Assembly (NCBI GenBank): GCA_041669225.1
Contig: JBAYBO010000014.1
Coordinates: forward strand, 1-24,498
From: UBA1424 sp041669225
GTDB taxonomy: Bacteria; Bacillota_I; Bacilli_A; RFN20; CAG-826
Length of the DNA: 24,498 nt
Reading direction: 5' to 3'
Made by a program: the position numbers and the translations under genes. Each line of letters starts with the position of its first letter. Within the stretch, counting starts at the first letter, position 1. A model generated the notes under the pieces. The model saw only the letters and a program-made list of their open reading frames with translations, did no database searches and was not told the DNA's origin. This document shows, piece after piece, positions 1 through 7,619 of the stretch.

Positions 1-768
1 AGCGATCCGACGGCTACCGACACACCAACAGCCACCAGCACGGAAGAAGTTCCCGAGGAAGTAGATGTCCCTTCAGTGAATTTACTCGCTGGTAAAGTCG
101 CCGATGATGTTGTTGAACTCGAAGAAGCCTATGTCGTTTACAATCTAGCTTCTGGAAGCGTCATGACTGTCGCGACCGAAACCGGAACAGCGTTAATCAA
201 CTACTATGGTTCAGAAGAACCAACGAAAACCGATTTATTAGCTGCTACCGTTGGACAATACGTTAACATTACTGGTGCAGTCACAATCGCCACAGGTGGT
301 GACTATGCTAGAACAATGTCAGTTGTTCCTACCGCCTTTGATTTAGTCGCTGAACCAAGCTGGGAATTCGGATCATTATTAGCCGCTGAAGCTTGCGATA
401 TGGATACAGGTTTTGGCGCGTGGGGCGATGCCTTAACACCGGATAGTTTTGGCCGCGTTTACACATTTACAAACGCCAAATTGGTTGATGCATCATATGG
501 TGCTTCAAGCACAACCGGAACCGCTTATACTTATCTTACGTATGATGCCGAAGTTGCGGGTAAAAATACTGGCACAGGCGGTTATTATCGTCTTGGATTC
601 TATCACTTTGACATCCCTTCATCAGTTGATTACACAACTAATCCTGATCAACTTTTCACCGTTACAGCTCTTTTAGTTGGAACGAACAAAGCGATGCCAT
701 TTGGCGCTGATGTTAATCCATCAATCCGTCTTTCTGGTTACGCCGTTATTACACCAGTCGTTGCCTAA
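1..768 (+). CDS. C-terminal part of a secreted OB-fold-like protein (5' truncated)
   Basis: The reading frame is open from base 1, so the start and any signal peptide lie outside the window; 255 residues are visible. The first 25 or so residues are a Thr/Glu/Pro-rich linker of the kind that follows a lipoprotein signal or joins extracellular domains. Then come two beta-rich segments, about residues 26-115 and 140-255, each with the spaced hydrophobic-strand pattern of OB-fold modules found in extracellular nucleases and surface proteins. One Cys is present and there are no membrane segments. It is the only plus-strand gene at this end and converges on the minus-strand lipoprotein at 844-1431, sharing a terminator with it. 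The function is unknown; a surface nucleic-acid-binding or adhesion role is only inference from the fold impression. Confidence 0.65.
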   Translation, partial: SDPTATDTPTATSTEEVPEEVDVPSVNLLAGKVADDVVELEEAYVVYNLASGSVMTVATETGTALINYYGSEEPTKTDLLAATVGQYVNITGAVTIATGGDYARTMSVVPTAFDLVAEPSWEFGSLLAAEACDMDTGFGAWGDALTPDSFGRVYTFTNAKLVDASYGASSTTGTAYTYLTYDAEVAGKNTGTGGYYRLGFYHFDIPSSVDYTTNPDQLFTVTALLVGTNKAMPFGADVNPSIRLSGYAVITPVVA

Positions 769-796
769 AAACGCATTCCTAACCAATCATCAAAAT

Positions 797-823
797 AAAG
801 CGGCTTACGGGCCGCTTTTTTAT
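797..823. terminator. Bidirectional rho-independent terminator between convergent genes
   Basis: An exact 8-bp stem, AAAGCGGC at 797-804 and GCCGCTTT at 811-818, encloses a 6-base loop. It is followed by a T run on the plus strand and by TTTATTTT on the minus strand. It lies 28 bases after the plus-strand stop at 768 and 21 bases after the minus-strand stop at 844, so it can serve both. Confidence 0.85.
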
Positions 824-843
824 ATTTATAATATTGTTATTAA

Positions 844-1431
844 TTAGCTTATTTGATATATATCTAAAGCAAAAAGATAACCACGTCCACTTTTTGTTTG
901 AATCGATATTTGTTCAATTGCTTGTTCAAAACTAAAAGTCAAAATATGTTCTGCGGATGTCTCGTTTTTTTCTAAACTAATATATTTGCGTTCATTTACT
1001 GATACATCAAAAGCATCATAAATGGTTTCCATTTTTCCATGAACGTAACTATATGATTCATAATTATATGGATATAGATGGATTGCTAGTGCATCAGCTT
1101 TAAAAATATTTTTTAAAGTAAAGACTAATTCGCCTGCTCGCTCACCAAGACCCCGACCAATTCGCAGAGTTTCTTTTCCGCGATAAACATTTATGAAAGA
1201 ATCAACTTTCTTTATGACAGCACGAGAATTATTCAAATATGTTCTCAATTCTTCTTCATCGTCATAAAGAGCGTTTTCTGCTTCGCTTTCGTCATCATTT
1301 GTCCAATCTAAAGAAATCGGATCTTGGTATTTGCTTAAATCGAGTAAATCCTGAGGATAGACCGGATTTACAATCGGACAGGAAGTTAGAAGAGCGATTA
1401 GGGGAATAAAAGCAATAAACTTCTTTTTCAT
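844..1431 (-). CDS. Putative lipoprotein of unknown function
   Basis: A 195-residue protein with a lipoprotein signal peptide: Lys-rich N-terminus (MKKK), a hydrophobic core and a lipobox L15-T16-S17-C18, so Cys18 should be lipidated and the protein anchored on the outer face of the membrane. The mature part is acidic at first (an Asp/Glu-rich stretch near residues 42-62), then alternates short strands and helices; I recognise no family. It starts 7 bases after the recJ stop with no clear ribosome binding site, so it is probably translated from the recJ transcript by coupling. The 3' end is closed by the shared hairpin at 797-823. A functional tie with recJ is not implied. Confidence 0.75.
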   Translation of the reverse strand: MKKKFIAFIPLIALLTSCPIVNPVYPQDLLDLSKYQDPISLDWTNDDESEAENALYDDEEELRTYLNNSRAVIKKVDSFINVYRGKETLRIGRGLGERAGELVFTLKNIFKADALAIHLYPYNYESYSYVHGKMETIYDAFDVSVNERKYISLEKNETSAEHILTFSFEQAIEQISIQTKSGRGYLFALDIYQIS

Positions 1432-1438
1432 ATTTAAA

Positions 1439-3004
1439 TCATAGCAAGTTATTCGGCCGATATGAAGAGACGCGAAATTCTAATGTATAACGCCCACGAT
1501 ACTCATTTAATTGTAGATTCCCATATAAATCAACGAACTGATGTTGATTAATGTCCTGGCGCGATATATTAAAACCAAGCAATTTAACATTCATGCCGAT
1601 AATCGTTGAAAGATGCTTATCATTCGAAATAAACGAAAGATTCGCAGACTTCAATCCTTTAATGAGTAAAGATGGTTCTTTAAAGCCTTCTCCAAATGGA
1701 GAAAAAGATTTCAAAATCTCATAATTGCGCATATTAATGTCGTTTAACGAAACCGGCAAAGCTTCAATTTCTTCTTCGCTAAAACGGTAGCGATCCGCCA
1801 AAGCGACAAAATCTTTTTTGAAGTCTTCAAAGTCACCTTTACGAATAGCAAGTCCGCCGGCAAAAGCGTGGCCGCCATGCGTCACAAGATACTTTTCAAG
1901 ACTTCCGAATGCCTTCGTGATATTAAAACCTTCTTTCGAGCGCATACTGCCTTTTAAGAGCGTTTTATCAGTGCTGTCTTCAGTAAAGACAATTGTCGGG
2001 ACCTGATGCTCGTTAACGAGCCGATTGGCAATTAATCCAATCAATCCCTCCTTGATGTCTAATTTTAAAACGATACCGGCCTCATCGCCAATGGAGTTCA
2101 AAGATTCCACTACTTCTTTGGTCAAAACTTTGCGCGAATCATTGATTGATTCGATAAAGGAACCATAAAGGTTAATATCTTCGTCGCTTGAACTTGTAAA
2201 GTATTTAATCAAGCGATTAATACTTGTCGTTTCATCCATTCGCCCCACCGCATTAACCTTCGGAGCAATTTCCATCGCAATCACTTTTTCATTTATTTCT
2301 TTGTCACCGGTCAGGCGTCTGATTGAGGAAAAATGATGGGCGTTCATCGCTTCAAGACCGAGGCGCAACAAATCGCGGTTATACTCTACAAGCGGCATCA
2401 TGTCTGAAACCGTCGAGATAGCGGCGAGAGACAATAAATAGGCATCGACATAGTCGAGTAGGGCTGTCGCTAGCACAAACGCCATAAAACCACCACTGGC
2501 CGCATATTGTCCTAAATTTGAAACGAAGGGATGCAAAACGCCAACAGCATTCGGAAGTTTTCCTTCTTGAACTTCATGATGATCAACGACAAGTGTATCA
2601 ATTCCTTTTTCTTTCGCTAAATCAATCGCTTCAAAGGCGCTGATACCATTATCAACAGTAATAATCAGAGAATAGCCTTTTTGAGCAATTTCATCGACGC
2701 GTCTAACATTTAATCCATAACCATCGATATAGCGACTCGGAACGTAATAACTAATTGGGTGGCCAAGCATTTCAAATACTTTGACAATAATTGAGGTCGA
2801 CATGATTCCATCACAGTCATAATCGCCATAAACGATAATCTTCTCTTTATTTTGGATGGCCTTTTGAATGCGAACGATTAAAGGCTTAATTTCACTGACA
2901 CGTCGGTCAAATCGCAAGTCTTCAAAAGCAAGGGGCCGCGTCATGAGGTCGTAGCGCTCTTTACTTAGACGATAATAATTAAGAAGGGCAGTTAAAAAAT
3001 CCAT
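1439..3004 (-). CDS. recJ: Single-stranded-DNA-specific exonuclease RecJ
   Basis: RecJ degrades ssDNA 5' to 3' in recombinational and base-excision repair. The 521-residue protein has the DHH-family metal motifs in order: YGDYDCDG at 59-66, VDNG at 117-120, VVDHHEV at 139-145 and SDMMP at 200-204. The DHHA1 glycine motif GGHAFAGG is at 377-384, followed by a C-terminal OB-like region (about 420-521). This is close to the E. coli RecJ size and shorter than the roughly 780-residue Bacillus form, which has an extra C-terminal domain. The ATG at 3004 gives the expected distance to motif I; no Shine-Dalgarno sequence precedes it. A TAATAT sits exactly 6 bases upstream and a terminator hairpin lies directly before that, so how the gene is transcribed is unclear. 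The next gene is a lipoprotein, 7 bases downstream. Confidence 0.95.
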   Translation of the reverse strand: MDFLTALLNYYRLSKERYDLMTRPLAFEDLRFDRRVSEIKPLIVRIQKAIQNKEKIIVYGDYDCDGIMSTSIIVKVFEMLGHPISYYVPSRYIDGYGLNVRRVDEIAQKGYSLIITVDNGISAFEAIDLAKEKGIDTLVVDHHEVQEGKLPNAVGVLHPFVSNLGQYAASGGFMAFVLATALLDYVDAYLLSLAAISTVSDMMPLVEYNRDLLRLGLEAMNAHHFSSIRRLTGDKEINEKVIAMEIAPKVNAVGRMDETTSINRLIKYFTSSSDEDINLYGSFIESINDSRKVLTKEVVESLNSIGDEAGIVLKLDIKEGLIGLIANRLVNEHQVPTIVFTEDSTDKTLLKGSMRSKEGFNITKAFGSLEKYLVTHGGHAFAGGLAIRKGDFEDFKKDFVALADRYRFSEEEIEALPVSLNDINMRNYEILKSFSPFGEGFKEPSLLIKGLKSANLSFISNDKHLSTIIGMNVKLLGFNISRQDINQHQFVDLYGNLQLNEYRGRYTLEFRVSSYRPNNLL

Positions 3005-3015
3005 AATTTGATATT

Positions 3016-3040
3016 AAAAAGGCTACCCAAAGTAGCCCTT
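3016..3040 (-). terminator. Terminator after secDF, abutting the recJ start
   Basis: On the minus strand GGCTAC (3032-3037 complement) pairs with GTAGCC (3021-3026 complement) around a 5-base loop, followed by TTTTT. The stem can extend by three A-T pairs past a bulged base. It begins 6 bases after the secDF stop and leaves only 11 bases before the recJ ATG. Confidence 0.8.
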
Positions 3041-3045
3041 TAATT

Positions 3046-5664
3046 TTAATCGTTAATCCCGATGAAGATTGTTTCTTCCGGTTCGCTCGAAGTTGATTTC
3101 GGAGCGGTTCTTTTTTTGTTCTTACGAATGCGTGGGACACGAACACGAGCGACAAGCTTGCCAATAATCTCTTCAAAGAAGAGGGCGGCAGGTCCTAATA
3201 TGGTGACAATTAATAAAACGCTTAAGGCAACACCAAGGAGAGTACCACCGAATAAGGCGGCAAATGATGATGGTCCAAAACCAAAGTAATTTATTGCAAA
3301 GTAAGACATGATAATGCCAAAGACAAAGAGAGGTCCGGCCGCTAGAGCCGTGGCTCTAATCATAATTTCTCTACGAACTTGAGACGTTTTTTCTTTCGAG
3401 CGATCTTCTTTTAATAAATCGCGTTCACGAGTTAAGAAATATAACGAGGCAAACAAACTAAACAAAGCCACAACCGGTACGACGAGAGCCACAACCGGCG
3501 TCGTTGCAATGCGGGTGACGACGAAGAAAGCAAGAGTCGCAAAGGAAGACATAGCGCTGATAGCAAATATCGCCAGGGCCCGCGAAATGCGGAAACGGAA
3601 AGCTAAATAAAGTCCAACTAAGGCAACCCCGGCCAAGGTGCCGAGGGCGATGTGAGTTGTCGAGGGCTGCATGACTAAGTTTTCTGAGGTTTTGATACGG
3701 ACAAGTCCTTCGCCACCTTCGATTGAATCGACATAGGCATCGAGAACGCCTTCAAGTGTCATCCCTTCGGTTAAAGAATCGCCTTCAAAATAGGCGTCTT
3801 CTTCACCAGTATATGGTTTATCAAAATTAACTATATAATAGTTATATGTTGTCGTGATTGTCGTCTCGGCATCATAATCTTCTCTTGTTTCGTGATCGAT
3901 TGAACTATACGAAACGAGTTCACCATCAACGTAAACAAATTTTAAAATATTATCTTCGATGTATTTAACGTTATCCACGACCGGACTATCCCCATAGACA
4001 GTTATATAAGCCCGTGAGGTTTCCTCGTAGACAGGATTAACATTATAAATCGAACCATTGATTGCCCCAAAGACAATCATCATCACCACCGCGACAAGCG
4101 AGAAAACGCCGACACCAATCGCGACCGGTTTGGCCCGTTTGGAGAAATCACGATCTTGATAAGGACCAAAATACGTTTGTTTTTCCTCTTTTAAAAGATT
4201 AGGAACATTTTTATCTTCAATATTAAATACTTTATGATTTCCTTGGAAGGCAGTCGTATTTGTAACCAACCAAGTCATAAGACGCAAGACGATTAGGTTG
4301 ACGACTAAAGTTACGACAGCGCCGATAACGAGCATCGTACCAAATGAAGCAACAAGAGCGCCACTGATAATATAACTTAAGATGCCAACAGCAGCCATAA
4401 TAACCGCAATGTCAATCGCGGGAACAGTCATAGCTTTGGCCGCTTCGGTGTTAGCTTTTTTAAAGTTGCGGCCGCGATAAACTTCCTCTTTAAACTTTGT
4501 TAAATGGAGGACGCCAGCCAGTAGACTGGCGGCTGCAACGAAAACCAAAGCCAGCAACCCGGCGATATTAAACTCGGCTCTAAAAGCAACGAAAATCGCC
4601 AAGGTGGCAAAGAAAGAAATGGCTGTTGAGGAAATAATCGAAATCGCGCCTATTCTAAAAAAGAAGGCTAAAACAAGAGATATAACGGCCGCGACAACAA
4701 TCGTGGCAATCAGCGTCTTGCTCATCGATAACGAAACCGACATTCCATAAGTTAATAAGCTTTCGACTTCGGCAACAATCGGAGTGGAAAAAATATTAAC
4801 GACTTCATAATCGTAGGCGCTGGCGTTAAATAAATTTTTGACATAATTAGCAAGCGTGTTCGCTTGACGGATTTTTGAAGTATCGTAGTTACCTTCTTCA
4901 TCGGCAAAGCCGCTGACATATTTAATTTCGGTTTCTTCGACATCACTATTTTCATAGTAAATATTCGTCGAAAGGAATTGGGCGATGATTTTATCGGCAA
5001 CTTTTTGGTCTTCTTTAGATTTTTCAAAGTCTTCGCCTTCATTCCAGTTGGCCCATAAATAAATATTGGGGTCATTGGAAGGTTCTTCTTCACCATCGAT
5101 TTTCGATTTGCGAAAACCAGGATTAGGATCTTCTGTCGTCTGAGGATCTTCATTCATCGCTGAGTTGGCGGCATCGACGAGAGCTTTAAATTCTGATGTA
5201 TTGCTCAAAGGTATAATCACATAAGGAGCATATCCTTCATAAACGATATACGCCTCGCTATCTAAAAAGACTTCGTCATGAGTTAACCTAACCGATTCAT
5301 TCACGGTGGCGATGGAAAAGTTTTGACCATTAAAACCAAGGTAATTTTCTAAGTAACCATACTCGGCATCATTTGTTGCCGTTAAGGAAACGCGAATGAT
5401 ATCATTGCCTTCAGTTTTGACGCTATAATTTGAAACACCCCAGGTTTTTAACCTTTCATCCATGTCTTTCGCCACTTCTTTGGCGGCGTCTTCATAGTCG
5501 ATATCGGTCGTTTCATCATCTTTTTCGAATAGTTGGTAAACGAATTGACGACCATCACGATAGTCAAGATTGTTAATACCTTTTGACATGATGGGATTAA
5601 TGCCGACACCAATGGCTATAATTGATGAGACGGCGAGAGTTATGTAAGCTATAAGTCGACGCAT
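3046..5664 (-). CDS. secDF: Divergent SecD-SecF fusion, protein export membrane protein
   Basis: SecDF assists the Sec translocon in late steps of export, classically using the proton gradient. This 872-residue protein has the fused layout. The SecD half has an N-terminal TM (about 4-22), a large extracellular domain (about 30-300) and five TMs (about 316-468). The SecF half has a TM at 512-534, an extracellular domain to about 668, five more TMs to about 832, and a basic tail. Length exceeds the roughly 740 residues of Bacillus SecDF. In the TM4 segment (366-394) and TM10 segment (722-752), the family aspartates of the VDAN and NDT motifs are not present; by my alignment they are replaced by Leu382 and Phe/Ala near 737-740. 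Arg770 in TM11 appears kept. GGAGG precedes the ATG by 6 bases. Its own promoter with a palindrome lies upstream and a terminator downstream. Confidence 0.88.
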   Translation of the reverse strand: MRRLIAYITLAVSSIIAIGVGINPIMSKGINNLDYRDGRQFVYQLFEKDDETTDIDYEDAAKEVAKDMDERLKTWGVSNYSVKTEGNDIIRVSLTATNDAEYGYLENYLGFNGQNFSIATVNESVRLTHDEVFLDSEAYIVYEGYAPYVIIPLSNTSEFKALVDAANSAMNEDPQTTEDPNPGFRKSKIDGEEEPSNDPNIYLWANWNEGEDFEKSKEDQKVADKIIAQFLSTNIYYENSDVEETEIKYVSGFADEEGNYDTSKIRQANTLANYVKNLFNASAYDYEVVNIFSTPIVAEVESLLTYGMSVSLSMSKTLIATIVVAAVISLVLAFFFRIGAISIISSTAISFFATLAIFVAFRAEFNIAGLLALVFVAAASLLAGVLHLTKFKEEVYRGRNFKKANTEAAKAMTVPAIDIAVIMAAVGILSYIISGALVASFGTMLVIGAVVTLVVNLIVLRLMTWLVTNTTAFQGNHKVFNIEDKNVPNLLKEEKQTYFGPYQDRDFSKRAKPVAIGVGVFSLVAVVMMIVFGAINGSIYNVNPVYEETSRAYITVYGDSPVVDNVKYIEDNILKFVYVDGELVSYSSIDHETREDYDAETTITTTYNYYIVNFDKPYTGEEDAYFEGDSLTEGMTLEGVLDAYVDSIEGGEGLVRIKTSENLVMQPSTTHIALGTLAGVALVGLYLAFRFRISRALAIFAISAMSSFATLAFFVVTRIATTPVVALVVPVVALFSLFASLYFLTRERDLLKEDRSKEKTSQVRREIMIRATALAAGPLFVFGIIMSYFAINYFGFGPSSFAALFGGTLLGVALSVLLIVTILGPAALFFEEIIGKLVARVRVPRIRKNKKRTAPKSTSSEPEETIFIGIND

Positions 5665-5748
5665 GGTGGTCCTCCGATAATGTGAGAGATAATCACTTTT
5701 TCAAAGCGGTAAATCTAAATTAAGTAGTTAATTTACGTTCGCTTATAT

Positions 5749-5777
5749 AAGATACTACTTTTATAAAAGTAATGCAA
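5749..5777 (-). promoter_or_regulatory. Promoter of secDF with an operator-like spacer
   Basis: On the minus strand TTGCAT (5772-5777) and TATCTT (5749-5754) are separated by 17 bases. Bases 5756-5771 of that spacer form a perfect palindrome (separate entry). The transcript would have a leader of about 80 bases ending in the GGAGG site. Confidence 0.55.
5756..5771. repeat. 16-bp perfect palindrome in the secDF promoter spacer
   Basis: TACTTTTATAAAAGTA is exactly self-complementary and lies wholly between the -35 and -10 hexamers of the secDF promoter. A dimeric repressor bound here would block RNA polymerase. I found no second exact copy in the window. It is A/T-rich, so chance must be weighed, but position and perfection favour a regulatory site. 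Confidence 0.5.
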
Positions 5778-5800
5778 CGGAAAATTTTTGCAGAAAAGCG

Positions 5801-5824
5801 AATAAAAACGCGTTCTAACGCGTT
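5801..5824 (-). terminator. Terminator after ruvAB
   Basis: On the minus strand AACGCG and CGCGTT (5819-5824 and 5807-5812 on the map) form a 6-bp stem with a 6-base loop, followed by TTTATT. It is 34 bases past the ruvB stop and upstream of the secDF promoter. Confidence 0.75.
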
Positions 5825-5857
5825 AATTTAATATATTGGTATAAAGAAGAAATCAAA

Positions 5858-6865
5858 TTAAAACAGTGATTTTTGATGATTTTTTCTCAAATGAGCATAA
5901 GCTTTTTCGGTCGCCATTCGTCCACGGGGAGTGCGGTTAATCATTCCAATTTGCAAGAGGTATGGTTCATAGACATCTTCAAGGTTCATAATTTCTTCGC
6001 CTATCGCCGAGGCCACCGCTTCTAATCCAACCGGACCTCCCTTGAAACGATCGATGATTGCCGTTAAGTAGCGCACATCAACATCATCGAGTCCGAGATT
6101 GTCAACCTTTAAGGCATCGAGAGCTTTTTTGGCATCGTTTTCAGCAATTTCATCCTTACCTTCATAATTAGCGAAGTCACGAACGCGTCTAAAAAGACGA
6201 TTGGCAATTCGCGGCGTGCCACGACTGCGTTTGGCGACTAAAGAAACAGCTTTTTCATCAATTTCCGTTTTCAGCACTTTCGATGTTCTTTGAACAATGC
6301 CTTCAATTTCTTTTTCGCTATAAAAATTAATCTTTTCGACGATGCCGAAACGACTTCTGAGCGGGGAACTCAAATCACCAGCTCTTGTCGTCGCGCCAAT
6401 AAGAGTAAATGGTTCAAGGGTCAAATTTAATGTATTGGAGCCTTGCTCACGAGGAATAAGAATGGTCAATTTAAAATCTTCCATTGCTCCATAAAGAACT
6501 TCTTCGACGATACGCGGCAAACGATGAATTTCATCGATAAACAAAATATCGCCGGCTTTTAAGTCAGCTAAAATAGAAGCTAAATCGCCGGCTCGTTCAA
6601 TTGAAGGTCCATTAATAACGCGAATATTGCCTTTCATCTCATTGGCAATAACATACGCCAATGTCGTTTTTCCTAATCCCGGAGGACCATAAAGAAGAAC
6701 GTGATCAAGTGTTTCGTCACGATGTTTGGCGGCACCCATAAAAACGCGAAGATTTCGCTTTAATTCTTCTTGACCGACATATTCCTTTAAAAATTTCGGA
6801 CGCAGAGAAATTTCAACTTCTTCTTCTTTTACGTTTTTTTTGGCATCAAGAATTCTTTCGCTCAT
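5858..6865 (-). CDS. ruvB: Holliday junction branch migration ATPase RuvB
   Basis: The motor of the RuvAB complex: hexameric AAA+ rings drive branch migration of Holliday junctions bound by RuvA. The 335-residue protein has all family motifs: Walker A GPPGLGKT at 60-67, Walker B with DEIH at 111-114, sensor 1 TLIGATTR at 154-161, the Arg-finger region LRSRFG at 169-174, sensor 2 region GTPRIANR, and a C-terminal winged helix with RTPRGRMAT. Length is normal. Its ATG overlaps the ruvA stop in a TAATG arrangement, so the two are translationally coupled at a fixed ratio. Upstream in the same unit is a 32-residue membrane protein gene; downstream is a terminator. Confidence 0.98.
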   Translation of the reverse strand: MSERILDAKKNVKEEEVEISLRPKFLKEYVGQEELKRNLRVFMGAAKHRDETLDHVLLYGPPGLGKTTLAYVIANEMKGNIRVINGPSIERAGDLASILADLKAGDILFIDEIHRLPRIVEEVLYGAMEDFKLTILIPREQGSNTLNLTLEPFTLIGATTRAGDLSSPLRSRFGIVEKINFYSEKEIEGIVQRTSKVLKTEIDEKAVSLVAKRSRGTPRIANRLFRRVRDFANYEGKDEIAENDAKKALDALKVDNLGLDDVDVRYLTAIIDRFKGGPVGLEAVASAIGEEIMNLEDVYEPYLLQIGMINRTPRGRMATEKAYAHLRKNHQKSLF

Positions 6866-7419
6866 TATTTTTTAAGCTTCTTAAGCGCTAAACGAAGAAT
6901 ATCTTCGTTGGTCGCATCCTTTTCGTTAATACTGGCTAAGACGTTTTCAATTTCTTTAACTTTATAACCGAGACCTTTTAAGGCATCGCGTACTTCATCA
7001 TATTGATTCGGGTTGCCCGAGGGCGAACCAGTCAGTTGGCCTTTTAAATCAAGAATGATTTGAGCGGCCGCTTTCGCTCCGATTCCCGGAAGTTTTTTTA
7101 GAAAAGTAATATTATTTGCGGATATGGCGCTGAATAATTCTTCTGCACTCGTTGTACTCATCGCCCCGAGAGCAGTTCTCGGTCCAATCCCTTTAACTGA
7201 AATTAAAGACAAAAAGGCTTCTTTTTCATATTCGCTTTTAAAGCCGACTAGATATTGCTCGTCTTCACGGACAACTTGGTATACGTATATGAAAATTTCC
7301 TCATCCATCCGATAATCTTCGATATGAGGAACAAATACTTGAAAACCGATACCTTCGACTTCAATGACGATGAAGTCTTTGCGAACTAATGTTATTTTAC
7401 CTTTGAATGAATAATACAT
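6865..7419 (-). CDS. ruvA: Holliday junction DNA-binding protein RuvA
   Basis: RuvA binds four-way junctions as a tetramer and loads RuvB. The 184-residue protein shows the three-domain layout: an N-terminal OB-fold (about 1-62), a helix-hairpin-helix domain (about 65-140, with KGIGPRTALGAM and LPGIGAKAAAQIILDL as the paired HhH motifs), and a C-terminal helical domain that contacts RuvB (about 143-184). It is slightly shorter than E. coli RuvA (203 residues) because of a short domain II-III linker. The start lies 3 bases after the stop of a 32-residue upstream ORF, whose last codons supply the only weak ribosome-binding sequence (AGG), so coupled translation is likely. Confidence 0.96.
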   Translation of the reverse strand: MYYSFKGKITLVRKDFIVIEVEGIGFQVFVPHIEDYRMDEEIFIYVYQVVREDEQYLVGFKSEYEKEAFLSLISVKGIGPRTALGAMSTTSAEELFSAISANNITFLKKLPGIGAKAAAQIILDLKGQLTGSPSGNPNQYDEVRDALKGLGYKVKEIENVLASINEKDATNEDILRLALKKLKK

Positions 7420-7422
7420 TTT

Positions 7423-7521
7423 CTACCTATAAAGAAGAACAAACACAATTAGTAATAAGAGAATTGAGACGGCACTTACAAGAGCAGCCACAATTGTTAA
7501 GACGCTGCGATTTTCTTCCAT
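7423..7521 (-). CDS. 32-residue single-pass membrane protein upstream of ruvA
   Basis: An ATG at 7521 opens a 32-codon frame ending in TAG at 7423-7425, three bases before the ruvA ATG. The peptide starts MEENRSV and then is almost wholly hydrophobic (about residues 7-31, rich in Leu, Val, Ile and Ala) before a terminal Tyr-Arg, so it should be one membrane helix with an acidic N-terminus. AGGA lies 5 bases before the ATG, a better ribosome binding site than ruvA has. The gene lies downstream of the terminator at 7578-7601 and is the first gene of the ruvAB unit. It may be a functional small membrane protein, a leader whose translation feeds ruvA, or both. Not matched to any family. In Bacillus the gene bofC holds this position, but no similarity is implied. 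Confidence 0.62.
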   Translation of the reverse strand: MEENRSVLTIVAALVSAVSILLLLIVFVLLYR

Positions 7522-7577
7522 ATTTATCCTATTATGTTAATTTTACATTACCTCAATACAATATTAAAGGAAGAAAA

Positions 7578-7601
7578 AGAAAAAGGGTCCAAAAGGACCC
7601 T
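7578..7601 (-). terminator. Terminator of the repeat lipoprotein gene
   Basis: On the minus strand AGGGTCC (7595-7601) pairs perfectly with GGACCCT (7584-7590) around a TTTT loop and is followed by TTTTCTTTTTC. It separates the lipoprotein gene from the ruvAB unit. Confidence 0.88.
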
Positions 7602-7619
7602 AAAACTATTACGCTATTT

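Noticed and set aside
4752..5153. 133-codon minus-strand frame inside secDF
   Set aside because: A Lys/Met/Leu-rich shadow of the secDF extracellular domain in another frame.
7540..7577. Promoter for the 32-residue gene and ruvAB
   Set aside because: TTGTAT and TAAAAT or CATAAT boxes exist but their spacing (10 or 19 bases) is poor, so no promoter is called.
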